DNA of 64,000 bases from the NCBI GenBank assembly GCA_003538625.1, contig DPRR01000006.1, positions 522,826-586,825 of the forward strand, given 5' to 3'. Below the pieces are notes generated by a model. The model ran no database searches, was not told where the DNA came from, and worked only from the letters and a program-made list of their open reading frames with translations. How positions within the stretch are numbered: position 1 is the stretch's first letter; the number at the start of each line of letters is the position of its first letter. The position numbers and the translations under genes are program-made. This document shows positions 34,333 to 43,691 of the stretch, one piece after another. The stretch is from Ignavibacteriales bacterium (GTDB taxonomy: Bacteria > Bacteroidota > Ignavibacteria > Ignavibacteriales > Ignavibacteriaceae).

Positions 34333-36435
34333 TTAGATCTTCATCACTCTCATAGCATTTAATATTGCAATTATCGCAACGCCCATATCGCCAAAGACAG
34401 CTTCCCACATCGTTGCAATCCCAAATACGCCGAGAAGAATAAATAATAATTTTACTCCCATTGCAAAGCCAATGTTTTGCCAAACAATCCTTCTTGTTCG
34501 CTTCGCTATTTCTATTGCATCAACGACTTTCATCGGCGAATCTGTCATCAGTACAACATCCGCAGTTTCAACCGCTGCATCTGAACCGAGTGCTCCCATT
34601 GCAATTCCAACATCGGCACGGGCAATTACCGGTGCATCATTGATTCCATCACCAACGAATGCAACTTTTCCATCTTTGGTTGAACTTAGCAATTTTTCGA
34701 TATGTTCAACTTTGTTTTCCGGCAGAAGCTCAAAATAAAATTCTTTTATGCCAAGTTTCTTGGCGTAAATTTCTGCTGCGCTTTTGTTATCGCCGGTAAG
34801 CATAACGGTATTTACTTTTAATCTATGAAGTTCATTGATTGCTTCAATTGCTTCATCTTTTAATGTATCGGATATTACTATGTAGCCCGCATATATTTTA
34901 TTTATCGCAACGTGAACTACTGTTCCTGCAATATCACATTTGTCGTGTTCAATATTTTCCAGATGAAGCAGCTTATCATTTCCAACCATAATTTCATCGG
35001 CATTTACTTTTGCTTTTATGCCGTGACCTGAAATTTCATTTACCTCGTTTATTTGGCTTTGCCGAATATTGTTTCCATAAGCATCTAAAATTGATTTAGC
35101 AATAGGATGACTTGAGTTTGCTTCTGCATAAGCGGCATATTTTAGGATCTCTTCTTCTTTGAATCCATTAGCAGAAATTATTTCAGCAACTTTAAATTCA
35201 CCTTTAGTCAGCGTTCCGGTTTTATCGAATACAACCGTTTTAATTTTTGTAAGTGCATCGAGATAGTTTGAACCTTTCACTAAAATACCCCGGCGGGAAG
35301 CTCCGCCGATCCCGCCAAAGTATCCAAGCGGAATACTGATTACTAATGCACAAGGGCAAGAAATTACCAACACAACAAGTGCCCGATAAATCCAGTCTGT
35401 AAAAGTTTGTCCTGCAAAAAACAACGGCGGAATTACCGCAAGAAGCAAAGCGCCGAATACAACAACTGGCGTGTAGTATCGTGCAAATGTGGTTATAAAT
35501 TTTTCTGTCTCAGCTTTTTTGCTGCTTGCATTCTCTACTAATTCCAAAATTTTTGAGATGGATGATTCACCGAATTCTTTTGTTACTTCAATTGTGAGCA
35601 TACCGCTTTTATTGAGCATTCCGGCTAAAATTGTTTCGCTAACTTTCACTGCTCTTGGAACTGATTCACCTGTTAAAGCGGAAGTATCAACAAACGAATT
35701 TCCTTCTTTAATTATACCGTCCAAAGGAATTTTTTCTCCCGGCTTTACAACAATTATTTGTCCCGGATGAACTTCGGTTGGCGAAACTCTTTTTATATCA
35801 CCATTAACTTTAAGATTTGCATAATCCGGTCTTATTTCCAATAAAGCTTTAACAGACTTTCTTGAGCGGTTTACTGCAATATCCTGGAATAGTTCGCCAA
35901 CGACATAAAACAACATCACTGCAACAGCTTCCGGCATTTCGTCAATTGCGAAAGCACCGAGCGTTGCAATTGTCATTAGAAAATGTTCATTGAAAACTTT
36001 TCCTTTTGTAATACTTCTGAAAGCACCTTTTAATACGACCCAACCACTGAATAAGTACGCTGTGCCAAACACTAGATATTCAGCCCATCTAAACTGTGTG
36101 TGATGAATTAAATCTTCATAAACAATTCCAAGTATTAAAAGGGCAATAACAAAACCGATTCTGAAAAGTTCAAATTTGTTTTCAGCTAATTCATCTTTTA
36201 AGGCTGGCTTTTTAATTTTAGGAGGGAGTTCTTCCGTCGGTTCAACTACTTCAACTTCCGGCTCAAGTTCTTTGATTCTTTGCTTTACTTTCTCTATATC
36301 CGGGGCATCAATCTGTAAAGTTGAATTAGCAAAATTCACCGATACAAATTTTACTTCCGGCATCTTAGAAAGACCATCTTCTATTTTTGTTGCACAAGAA
36401 GCGCAGTCAATATTTTTTAGTTCATATTTTTTCAT
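34333..36435 (-). CDS. Zn/Cd/Pb-type P1B ATPase
   Basis: The 700-residue protein has one N-terminal HMA domain (CASC, Cys14/Cys17), an acidic proline-rich linker, eight membrane segments, the CPC motif beginning at Cys360, the phosphorylated Asp404 in DKTGT and the GDGINDAP hinge. The last membrane region (MGVKLLFILLGVFG, then WEAVFGDMG) is characteristic of ZntA/CadA-like exporters rather than CopA. It ends 25 bases before the RND remnant begins, and the CcmE-like gene lies 25 bases upstream on the same strand. Confidence 0.9.
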   Translation of the reverse strand: MKKYELKNIDCASCATKIEDGLSKMPEVKFVSVNFANSTLQIDAPDIEKVKQRIKELEPEVEVVEPTEELPPKIKKPALKDELAENKFELFRIGFVIALLILGIVYEDLIHHTQFRWAEYLVFGTAYLFSGWVVLKGAFRSITKGKVFNEHFLMTIATLGAFAIDEMPEAVAVMLFYVVGELFQDIAVNRSRKSVKALLEIRPDYANLKVNGDIKRVSPTEVHPGQIIVVKPGEKIPLDGIIKEGNSFVDTSALTGESVPRAVKVSETILAGMLNKSGMLTIEVTKEFGESSISKILELVENASSKKAETEKFITTFARYYTPVVVFGALLLAVIPPLFFAGQTFTDWIYRALVVLVISCPCALVISIPLGYFGGIGGASRRGILVKGSNYLDALTKIKTVVFDKTGTLTKGEFKVAEIISANGFKEEEILKYAAYAEANSSHPIAKSILDAYGNNIRQSQINEVNEISGHGIKAKVNADEIMVGNDKLLHLENIEHDKCDIAGTVVHVAINKIYAGYIVISDTLKDEAIEAINELHRLKVNTVMLTGDNKSAAEIYAKKLGIKEFYFELLPENKVEHIEKLLSSTKDGKVAFVGDGINDAPVIARADVGIAMGALGSDAAVETADVVLMTDSPMKVVDAIEIAKRTRRIVWQNIGFAMGVKLLFILLGVFGIATMWEAVFGDMGVAIIAILNAMRVMKI

Positions 36436-36460
36436 TTCATTCTCGTTAATAAATCTTAAT

Positions 36461-36832
36461 TTAATTGCTGATAATAGAAATTTTAGCAGCAGTAATACTA
36501 CTCTCGTGCATATGCCCTAACACTTCAACTACTTCAGCATTAAGAATTTCTGCTGGTATTGGTTCGTGCGAGGTAACTTTCACTTCAACATTATCTTTGT
36601 CTCTTGCATAAAAGGAAATAACATTGCCGCTTCCATCTCTTTCAAAATCTTTCGATTTAACTATAGCTACATTTATTGCCTGGTTAATCTCGCTGCCTGT
36701 GCTATATTTACTAAAGGAACCAATCTCATCGGTTTGTGCAAAATAGGTAAAGTATATTATTACAATAGCTACGGCAAAGATTGCCGGCAATATTAATTTT
36801 GTGGGACTCCATCTCTTTGGGAATATTTTCAT
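36461..36832 (-). CDS. membrane-anchored OB-fold protein, CcmE-like
   Basis: The 123-residue product has one N-terminal membrane segment (14-31) and a beta-rich domain resembling CcmE/NrfJ-type OB-folds (SFYARDKDNVEVKVTSH, PAEILNAEVVEVLGHMH). The heme-binding His of true CcmE is not clearly placed; HMHESS is the nearest. It probably has a periplasmic small-ligand or metal role. It precedes the zinc ATPase gene by 25 bases. Confidence 0.5.
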   Translation of the reverse strand: MKIFPKRWSPTKLILPAIFAVAIVIIYFTYFAQTDEIGSFSKYSTGSEINQAINVAIVKSKDFERDGSGNVISFYARDKDNVEVKVTSHEPIPAEILNAEVVEVLGHMHESSITAAKISIISN

Positions 36833-36927
36833 TTATTCACCTTGATAATTTTTACTTCAACAACAAAATTTTAGTATACAATTCAAACTGCAGGGCAGAA
36901 AATAAAGAAATTAGGATAAAATTAGTT

Positions 36928-38013
36928 TTATGTTTTATCATAGTAATCTTCATTAATAGGCAAATTAAAATGGATTGACCTGATGCCGTCTTCATTAGTA
37001 TTAAATTCCACGTCTCCGCCGTGCGATCTTATAATAGATGAAGCGAGTGTAAAGGAATATCCTTTCTCTGGGTCAGCTACTAAATCAAACACTTCTACAT
37101 TTTTATTCTCCAGAGATTTTTTCTTCCCATTAAGCGTTAAAGATACTTTGACCACCTGATTATTTTTTGCTGCGGATACTACAAGCTTTTTATTACAAGC
37201 GTTCTGTTTTATGAAACTATGTGAAATTTGTTTTATTGCAAATTCAATCTGATTTACATCCATATAAACCGGCGGCAGTTTTGTTCCACTCATAAAGGAA
37301 ACATTATAACCGGGATTGTTCAGTATAATTTCATTCACACATTTCTTAGCAAGATGGAAAAAATTGTATTTAGTTTTCTTTATTGGTTTCGGCGCTGCAA
37401 GATTAGATAGATGAGAGATATGTGCACCCAAACGCTCTAATTTTTCAGACAACAATTTTACAGTGAAAGAATTTCCGTCGCCGTTATTATAAATGCTTGT
37501 AAGTGATTTTGTTAAACCTGAACAAGCAGAATAATCATTCATTATATCTTTATTGACAACATTTATTACTGCTGATACTTTTTCTAAAGCAGCCAACCGT
37601 GCTTTTTCAACTTGAACTTTTTTTAATTTATCTATCAACACGCCGGCTATTATTCCTACTGCCCAGATTAGTATTAATTCGGAAAGATTTTCCGCAACAT
37701 AAAACTTTGAAAAAATTCCGGTGTTTATAGAGTGAGGTAGATATAATATGGAAACTATAAGCGCCAGCTTTATTGCTCCTTTTTTACCTAAGAATAAGGC
37801 AGCTAAAAGTACCGGCAGAAAATACAGTTTTGTTAAAAGCTGGTGCAGAAAGTCGAGATATATTTCTTCCTGGGAGAAAGTTAAGAAGTGAATAAGACTA
37901 ATCGCTATAGCTAATAGAACGGTTCCACTTAATATTTTTTCCCCTTTACTTCTTGCTATTCTATTCATCAGCGGGAAAGTTATTTTAGACAAATTACTCA
38001 TAACCACTTTCAT
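36928..38013 (-). CDS. membrane histidine-kinase-like protein without a clear phosphoacceptor
   Basis: The 361-residue protein has four or more membrane segments (about 28-135), a helical dimerisation-like region and a C-terminal HATPase-like domain with a degenerate G1 region and SFTLASSIIRSHGGDVEF at the end. The usual HE motif of HisKA is not found at the expected place, so it may be a pseudo-kinase or a kinase with an unusual acceptor. No response regulator is adjacent. A TPR gene precedes it by four bases. Confidence 0.65.
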   Translation of the reverse strand: MKVVMSNLSKITFPLMNRIARSKGEKILSGTVLLAIAISLIHFLTFSQEEIYLDFLHQLLTKLYFLPVLLAALFLGKKGAIKLALIVSILYLPHSINTGIFSKFYVAENLSELILIWAVGIIAGVLIDKLKKVQVEKARLAALEKVSAVINVVNKDIMNDYSACSGLTKSLTSIYNNGDGNSFTVKLLSEKLERLGAHISHLSNLAAPKPIKKTKYNFFHLAKKCVNEIILNNPGYNVSFMSGTKLPPVYMDVNQIEFAIKQISHSFIKQNACNKKLVVSAAKNNQVVKVSLTLNGKKKSLENKNVEVFDLVADPEKGYSFTLASSIIRSHGGDVEFNTNEDGIRSIHFNLPINEDYYDKT

Positions 38014-38017
38014 TTGT

Positions 38018-38848
38018 TTATCTTATTTGTGTATTTAAAAAAATATTAATACTTAGTTCTAAATTCGCTTGGGGATTTTGCTGAGTAATCACAGTTGCCT
38101 CTTTAAATTCAAACTCTGCTTTATCTTTCTCTCCGCTGATTTCATAAAGAACACCAAGCAGATAATGACCTTCCGGCTGCGATGAGTTTTCAACCTCATC
38201 TATTTTTGCATACTCCATTGCTTTCTCATACTCTTTTTTCTTAAAGTAAACATCTGCAATCAGCAGTTCCATACGATTGAACCGCAAATCAAGCTGTTGC
38301 ATTTCTCTAATTACATTAAGAACTTTATCGTAACTTTTAAGCGACCAGTAAGCTATTGATTTGCCAAGGTAACTTTCTGTGTCCAGATTATCTCTACCCA
38401 AAGCATCGTTAAATGATTCAATCGCTTTTTCATACTTTTCATTCTGCAGATAAATAATCCCAAGCTGTCTGATTGAGTTTGGATTATTCAAATCAAGTTC
38501 AGCAGCTTTGTTAAGATTTACAACCGCTCCATCAAGATTTCCAATTATGTTATTGAGAATGCCAAGGTTATGATATGCTCTTGCTTTTTGAGGATGAAAC
38601 TTTACTGCTTTCTCAAAATAGTCAAGAGATATTTTCAAATCTCCTTTTTGCTGATAAATAACTCCAAGATTTGTAAGTGCATCGTAATTCGTGCTGTCGT
38701 TTTCAAGGACGCTTGCGTAAAATATTTGCACATCATCCAAGTAACTTTCTACTACTAAGTTTTGCTCATCTTGCTGAGCTATTAAGCTTCTGCCAGAAAT
38801 TATTATTAGAAGGAAGCTATAGACTACGCTTGATCTGAAATTACTCAT
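38018..38848 (-). CDS. secreted TPR-repeat protein
   Basis: The 276-residue protein has a signal peptide (1-24, ending SLIAQ) and at least six tetratricopeptide repeats (for example ALTNLGVIYQQKGDLKISLDYFEKA and ARAYHNLGILNNIIGNLDGAV, quoted only in part of their length). It should be a periplasmic scaffold. It is paired with the kinase-like gene and resembles in layout the TPR protein at 57729-58673 at the far end of the island. Confidence 0.8.
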   Translation of the reverse strand: MSNFRSSVVYSFLLIIISGRSLIAQQDEQNLVVESYLDDVQIFYASVLENDSTNYDALTNLGVIYQQKGDLKISLDYFEKAVKFHPQKARAYHNLGILNNIIGNLDGAVVNLNKAAELDLNNPNSIRQLGIIYLQNEKYEKAIESFNDALGRDNLDTESYLGKSIAYWSLKSYDKVLNVIREMQQLDLRFNRMELLIADVYFKKKEYEKAMEYAKIDEVENSSQPEGHYLLGVLYEISGEKDKAEFEFKEATVITQQNPQANLELSINIFLNTQIR

Positions 38849-38876
38849 TTTCCATAAACCATTAACATTTATAAAT

Positions 38877-38953
38877 CATCCCTACGGGATTTAAATCTTT
38901 TAGGTTGTTAGCTTATTTCTATAAATATTTCATCCCTAAAGGGATTTCGCTCC
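38877..38953. repeat. pair of short palindromes, probable dispersed repeat
   Basis: ATCCCTACGGGAT at 38879-38891 and ATCCCTAAAGGGAT at 38933-38946 are short dyads in a similar TTTCATCCCT/GGGATTTxxxT setting, separated by about 40 bases. This looks like the small palindromic elements dispersed in many Bacteroidetes-group genomes. Only one such pair is in this window, so its copy number is not known. Confidence 0.5.
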
Positions 38954-39001
38954 AATCAATCTGTGATTTAACATTTTACATCACCCATCTATCATCTTCC
39001 A

Positions 39002-39343
39002 TTATATTGCTTCTTCACCTCTTTCATTCGTTCTAATCTTAACAACGTTACTAACCTCAGTTACAAATATTTTACCATCACCGGGATTTCCGGTGTGCGC
39101 TATTCGTTGAATAGTATCTACGACATGATCAACTATATTATTATGAACAACTAATTCAATTTTAACTCTTGGCACAAACTCGTGTAATCCTTCGCTGATT
39201 TTATCTTGTTCATCTTTAGCTTTTGATTTACCAAATCCTTTTATTTCCGAAATTGTAATGCCAGGCAGACCTTCTATTTTATTAAGCTCGGTTATTACTG
39301 CATCCAGTTTGAAATCTCTAATAATTGCTTTTATTTCTTTCAT
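39002..39343 (-). CDS. PII-like signalling protein of the metal-pump-linked type
   Basis: The Met at 39343 is chosen because TGAGGAATAAT lies just upstream. The 113-residue product has the PII fold signatures (MKEIKAIIRDFKLDAVI at the start, the strand PRVKIELVV, then HTGNPGDGKIFV and the RTNERGEEAI end). The T-loop lacks the uridylylated Tyr51 of classical GlnB. PII proteins of this kind encoded with CzcCBA pumps form a separate group. It lies downstream of czcA and a GDCCVxC gene on the same strand. A metal- or nucleotide-sensing role for the pump is likely but not proven. Confidence 0.88.
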   Translation of the reverse strand: MKEIKAIIRDFKLDAVITELNKIEGLPGITISEIKGFGKSKAKDEQDKISEGLHEFVPRVKIELVVHNNIVDHVVDTIQRIAHTGNPGDGKIFVTEVSNVVKIRTNERGEEAI

Positions 39344-39362
39344 ATTATTCCTCAATGAATGA

Positions 39363-39578
39363 TTATTGAAATCTAATTTCTTCTAATTGCTTTGGTGGAC
39401 ATTTAACACTGCCGTAAGAACAAAATACACAACAATCAACATTCTTAGGCTTTAATATCTTCCCGCACGATTCACATTCATAGAAGTGAACGCAAGCATC
39501 TAAAGGCATTTCTTCTTCTTTTTCAAAGTCACAAAAGGGACATTTTACTGTTGATTTTGTTGTTACATTTTCCATCTT
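39363..39578 (-). CDS. GDCCVxC-type small cysteine protein
   Basis: The Met at 39578 (MENVTTKSTVKCPFC) matches the start of the paralogue at 20017-20211. The 71-residue product has CPFC, CESC and VDCCVFCSYG, with the first Gly of the signature replaced by Val. It lies between czcA (30 bases) and the PII-like gene (about 20 bases), so all three are probably co-transcribed. Confidence 0.75.
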   Translation of the reverse strand, partial: KMENVTTKSTVKCPFCDFEKEEEMPLDACVHFYECESCGKILKPKNVDCCVFCSYGSVKCPPKQLEEIRFQ

Positions 39579-39607
39579 CAATTTACCATTTGCCATCTTT
39601 ATGGCTT

Positions 39608-42600
39608 TTACATCGCTCCACTTTCGTATTTAATTGAAAACCACTTATATAAAGCCGGCAGAACCAACAATGTAAGTATTGTTGAAGTGAACAATCCTCC
39701 AATTACAACTGTTGCAAGAGGTCTTTGAACTTCGCTACCTGTTCCTGCTGCGAACAATAATGGAATTAAACCAAGTGCTGTAGTCAATGCTGTCATCAAT
39801 ACCGGTCTTACTCTTAGTAAAGCTCCTTTTACAGATGCCTCGTCTACCTTTAGACCTTCTTTCATTAACTGATTAAAATAGGTAACCAGTATCATTCCAT
39901 TTTCAAGTGCAATTCCGAAAAGAGCAATAAAACCTACAGAAGAAGGAACAGAAAGATTTTGACCTGATATCCATAATGCAGCAACACCGCCTACAAGTGC
40001 AAGAGGGATATTCAAAAGAATGAGCAGTGAGTTTTTGACAGATCTAAAATTAAAAAAAAGTAATAAAAATATTAGAAGTAACGTAATAGGGATAACTACT
40101 GCAAATCTCGCATTTGCTTCCTGCTGAAGTCTGAACTGTCCGCCCCAAGTTACAAGATAACCAGGCGGAAGTTTGACGCTTGATTCAATTAATTGCTGCC
40201 CCTCTTCTACAAATGAGCCTATATCTCTGCCGACAACATTTGCCTGTATAGTTATAAACCTCTGGTTGTTTTCGCGGGTAATCTGTCTTGGTCCTATTAC
40301 TTCTTCTATTTCTGCAAGCTGACTTAATGGAACGTTTGTCCCATCGGGTGCTTTAATAAGTATTTCCCCAATAGCGCTTGCTGTTAATCGTGCTTCCGGC
40401 GTGAAGCGGACAAGTATATCGAATCTTCTTATTTCTTCAAATATTTGTCCGGAAGTTTCACCGCCAACCGCTGTTCTAATTACCTGTTGAACATCTTCTA
40501 CATTTATTCCGTAACGAGCTATGTTATGCCTGTCGACCATAATTTTTAGCTGAGGTGCGCCGGTTACCTGGTCAACCTGAACATCCTCTGCTCCTTTTAC
40601 AGTTCTGATAACCGATGCAATTTTTTCAGCTTCATTCTTTAAAACTTCAAGATCACCGCCGAATAATTTTATTGCTAATTCTGCTCTTACACCTTCAAGA
40701 AGCTCATCAACAGTCATTTGAATCGGTTGAGTAAAGTTTACAAGCGCACCCGGTATTTCTCCGAATTCCTCACGGATAATTTCCTCAAGTTCTGTTTGAC
40801 TCATATCCTGCCGCCATTGATCTTTCGGCTTTAGAAGAATATACATTTCTGCACTGTTTATTGGATCTGTATGAGCACCTACTTCACCTCTTCCTATTCT
40901 TGTAACGGCACCCGCTACCTCCTGTATTTTCATTAATCTTCTTTCTGCAATTAATGTTAATCTGGTGCTTTCAGTTAATGATATTGAGGGTGCCATTGAC
41001 ATCCTCATTACAATTGTACCTTCCTGCAAGGTAGGCGTAAATTCGGAGCCAAGCTGCGGGAAAATTATTATTCCGAATAATAATATTACGGAAGCTAATA
41101 CTATTGCTGTTATTCTTCTTCTTACAAAAAATCTTACTAAAGGTTCATAAAATTTTTGCAGTTGAACTACAATCCATAATTCTTTTTGTTCCTTACTCTT
41201 TTTCAATTCTCTCTTAGTTCTCTTCATCAGATATGAGGATAGAACCGGGGCAATAAGTATCGCAAATATTAATGAACCCAGCATTGCAAGTGCAATAGTG
41301 TAAGCGAGGGGACTGAATGTTTTTCCTTCAACTCCCTGAAGTGTGAACAAAGGTATAAAGACAGCAATAATTATTACTATAGCAAAAGTTATTGGTCTGA
41401 TTACTTCTTTGCTTGCAACCGCTATAATATGAATGAAGTTTTCTTCTTTTGATGATTCTCTTTTTAATCTGTCAACATTCTCAACTAAAACAATAGTGGC
41501 ATCCACCATCATTCCTATTGCAATAGCCAAACCGCCGAAGGACATAAGATTTATTGAAATATTAAAGTAACTCATCCCTATAAAAGCAAAGAGAATTGCG
41601 AATGGTATTGATAATGCAACAACAATACTTGGACGTAGTGATCCCATAAAAACCATCAGAATAATTACAACCAAAATTATTCCCTGCCATAACGCATCGG
41701 TCACAGTTGTAACCGCAGATTCTACAAGAGATTTTTGTTCATAATATGGGACTATTCTGATTCCTTCAGGAAGTATTTTATTTAGCTCAGCAAGCTTTTT
41801 TTCAACAGCACCAATTACAGTGGAGGAGTTTGTTCCGTATAACTTTACTACCATACCGGAAATTACTTCACCAATACCATTCCTTGTTTGGACGCCACGT
41901 CTGATTGCCCCACCTATTTCAACTTCCGCCAATTGAGATAAGTAGATGGGGATCCCATCTTCAGCTTTAATTATAATGTTTTCAATATCTTCAATTTTTT
42001 GAGTTAGTCCGACAGACCGGACAACAAATTCTTCAGCATCTTTTTCAATAAACTGCGCTCCAACATTTAAATTATTAGCTTTTATCTTCTCAACAATTTC
42101 ATTTATAGTAACATCATATCGAAGTAATGCATTCGGATCTACAGCAACCTGAAACTGTTTTTCATATCCTCCAATACCAAGCACTTCTGTAACGCCCGGA
42201 ACTGTTTGAAGCTGATATTTTATAAGCCAGTCCTGAATTGTTCTTAATTCTTCAAGTGAATATTTGCCGGTAGTATCATCGAGATAATAAAACAAAACCA
42301 AACCCATCCCGGTTGATATTGGTCCCATTTGCGGATCACCAAAACCTTCAGGTATTTGTTCTCTTGCTTCTGTCAATCTTTCATTTACTAATTGCCTTGC
42401 GAAATAAATATCGGTTCCATCCTCGAAATAAATATTAACTACAGATAACCCGAAATTTGAAACAGACCTTATTGTTTCAAGATTCGGCAGTCCGTTCATC
42501 GTTACTTCAATCGGATACGTAACATATTTTTCAACTTCTTCCGGCGCTAATCCTTCTGTAACTGTAAAAACCTGAACAAGTGAAGGTGAGACATCCGGGA

Positions 42601-42712
42601 ATGCATCTATTGGAAGCTGCTTATAACTTAAATAACCGGCAGCCATTATTATTATTCCTAGAACAAGAATCAGAAGTCTGTTCTTAATTGCGAAATCTAT
42701 TATTCTATTCAT
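39608..42712 (-). CDS. czcA: RND heavy-metal efflux pump, CzcA-like
   Basis: The 1034-residue protein has the twelve-helix RND layout with two large periplasmic loops. Recognisable segments are the N-terminal helix followed by LPIDAFPDVSPSLVQV, GGLAIAIGMMVDATIVLVEN in helix IV (Asp of the proton relay), and EVQRPLATVVIGG before the last helix. It belongs to the HME (heavy-metal efflux) subgroup with CzcA/CusA. The metal (Zn/Co/Cd or Cu/Ag) cannot be told from these motifs alone. It follows the adaptor gene by 11 bases. Confidence 0.92.
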   Translation of the reverse strand: MNRIIDFAIKNRLLILVLGIIIMAAGYLSYKQLPIDAFPDVSPSLVQVFTVTEGLAPEEVEKYVTYPIEVTMNGLPNLETIRSVSNFGLSVVNIYFEDGTDIYFARQLVNERLTEAREQIPEGFGDPQMGPISTGMGLVLFYYLDDTTGKYSLEELRTIQDWLIKYQLQTVPGVTEVLGIGGYEKQFQVAVDPNALLRYDVTINEIVEKIKANNLNVGAQFIEKDAEEFVVRSVGLTQKIEDIENIIIKAEDGIPIYLSQLAEVEIGGAIRRGVQTRNGIGEVISGMVVKLYGTNSSTVIGAVEKKLAELNKILPEGIRIVPYYEQKSLVESAVTTVTDALWQGIILVVIILMVFMGSLRPSIVVALSIPFAILFAFIGMSYFNISINLMSFGGLAIAIGMMVDATIVLVENVDRLKRESSKEENFIHIIAVASKEVIRPITFAIVIIIAVFIPLFTLQGVEGKTFSPLAYTIALAMLGSLIFAILIAPVLSSYLMKRTKRELKKSKEQKELWIVVQLQKFYEPLVRFFVRRRITAIVLASVILLFGIIIFPQLGSEFTPTLQEGTIVMRMSMAPSISLTESTRLTLIAERRLMKIQEVAGAVTRIGRGEVGAHTDPINSAEMYILLKPKDQWRQDMSQTELEEIIREEFGEIPGALVNFTQPIQMTVDELLEGVRAELAIKLFGGDLEVLKNEAEKIASVIRTVKGAEDVQVDQVTGAPQLKIMVDRHNIARYGINVEDVQQVIRTAVGGETSGQIFEEIRRFDILVRFTPEARLTASAIGEILIKAPDGTNVPLSQLAEIEEVIGPRQITRENNQRFITIQANVVGRDIGSFVEEGQQLIESSVKLPPGYLVTWGGQFRLQQEANARFAVVIPITLLLIFLLLFFNFRSVKNSLLILLNIPLALVGGVAALWISGQNLSVPSSVGFIALFGIALENGMILVTYFNQLMKEGLKVDEASVKGALLRVRPVLMTALTTALGLIPLLFAAGTGSEVQRPLATVVIGGLFTSTILTLLVLPALYKWFSIKYESGAM

Positions 42713-42723
42713 TTCATCTCCTC

Positions 42724-43668
42724 CTAGTGTCCGTGGTCGCCACCGAAGGATTCTTTCAAAATCTCGGCTTTGAGTATGAATGAATTTTTAGATACATATT
42801 GATCACCGGCATTTAATCCAGATAATATCTCAATATTGTCATTATTTTCATTACCTGTTTTTACAGCCTGCGGCCTAAATCCGCCATCTTCATCTTTTAC
42901 AAAAACCACCACCTGCTCTTCCAAAGTTTGCAATGCCGTTTTTTCAACCACAACCGGATACTTTTTTTCGCTTACATAAACATTAGCTGTTATAAACATT
43001 CCCGGCAGCCATTTACCGGTTTGATTATTCAATATCACTCTTGCAGTAGCTGTTCTTGTTTTCTCATCTACAATTGGACTCACATAAGAAATAGTTCCCG
43101 TCTCTTCAATATCCATTGAACCAACAGAAACGCTTGCCCTCTGCCCAACTTTAATTTTACCAAGGTCTTTTTGATAAATATTAAAGTTAGCCCAAACCTT
43201 ATTGAGGTCTGCAATAGTAAAAGCGTGTGCTTCATTTCCAATCAATTCACCCTGTGTCATATGCATTTCGATTATTGTTCCATCGATCAAAGACTGAACT
43301 TCGTAGGGCGCCAGACTTTCATTGCTTTCTATTATTGCGAGAGTTTCTCCTTTTGAAACTTTATCGCCTACAGTTTTATATACCTCTTTAACTATGCCGT
43401 TAAACCGCGGAATTATATGCGAAATCCTTGAAGGTTCGGCAATGATTTCACCCGTTAAATCAATATGTGATTTTATTACTCCTGGTCCTGCTTCTTTAAC
43501 TTCAATTCCGAATTCTTTCATTACTTCATCGGATATTTTTATTGCTTCAGAATGTTCTTCGGTTTCGTGATGTTCTTCTGTTTCAACAGCATCATTATTC
43601 TGATCATCAGAACATCCAACGCTAAAAAAGAATATTGCGCCTATCAGAAATTTTCCAATTAAATTCAT
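42724..43668 (-). CDS. czcB: RND periplasmic adaptor lipoprotein, CzcB-like
   Basis: The frame opens at 43695, overlapping the end of czcC, but the Met at 43668 follows a GGAGAACC site and gives a lipoprotein signal (ending SVGC). The mature protein has a His/Glu-rich start (EEHHETEEHSE), an HlyD-like lipoyl hairpin and beta-barrel domains (IIPRFNGIVKEVYKTVGDKV), and a His-tipped end (GGDHGH). It links pump and outer-membrane channel. The unusual His clusters at both ends suggest a metal-collecting role. Confidence 0.88.
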   Translation of the reverse strand: MNLIGKFLIGAIFFFSVGCSDDQNNDAVETEEHHETEEHSEAIKISDEVMKEFGIEVKEAGPGVIKSHIDLTGEIIAEPSRISHIIPRFNGIVKEVYKTVGDKVSKGETLAIIESNESLAPYEVQSLIDGTIIEMHMTQGELIGNEAHAFTIADLNKVWANFNIYQKDLGKIKVGQRASVSVGSMDIEETGTISYVSPIVDEKTRTATARVILNNQTGKWLPGMFITANVYVSEKKYPVVVEKTALQTLEEQVVVFVKDEDGGFRPQAVKTGNENNDNIEILSGLNAGDQYVSKNSFILKAEILKESFGGDHGH

Positions 43669-43691
43669 TTTTGGTTCTCCAAATTTCTTTT

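Noticed and set aside
34100..34336. Plus-strand frame of 78 codons in the RND remnant
   Set aside because: The minus-strand translation matches the end of CzcA almost residue for residue, so the plus frame is only its shadow.
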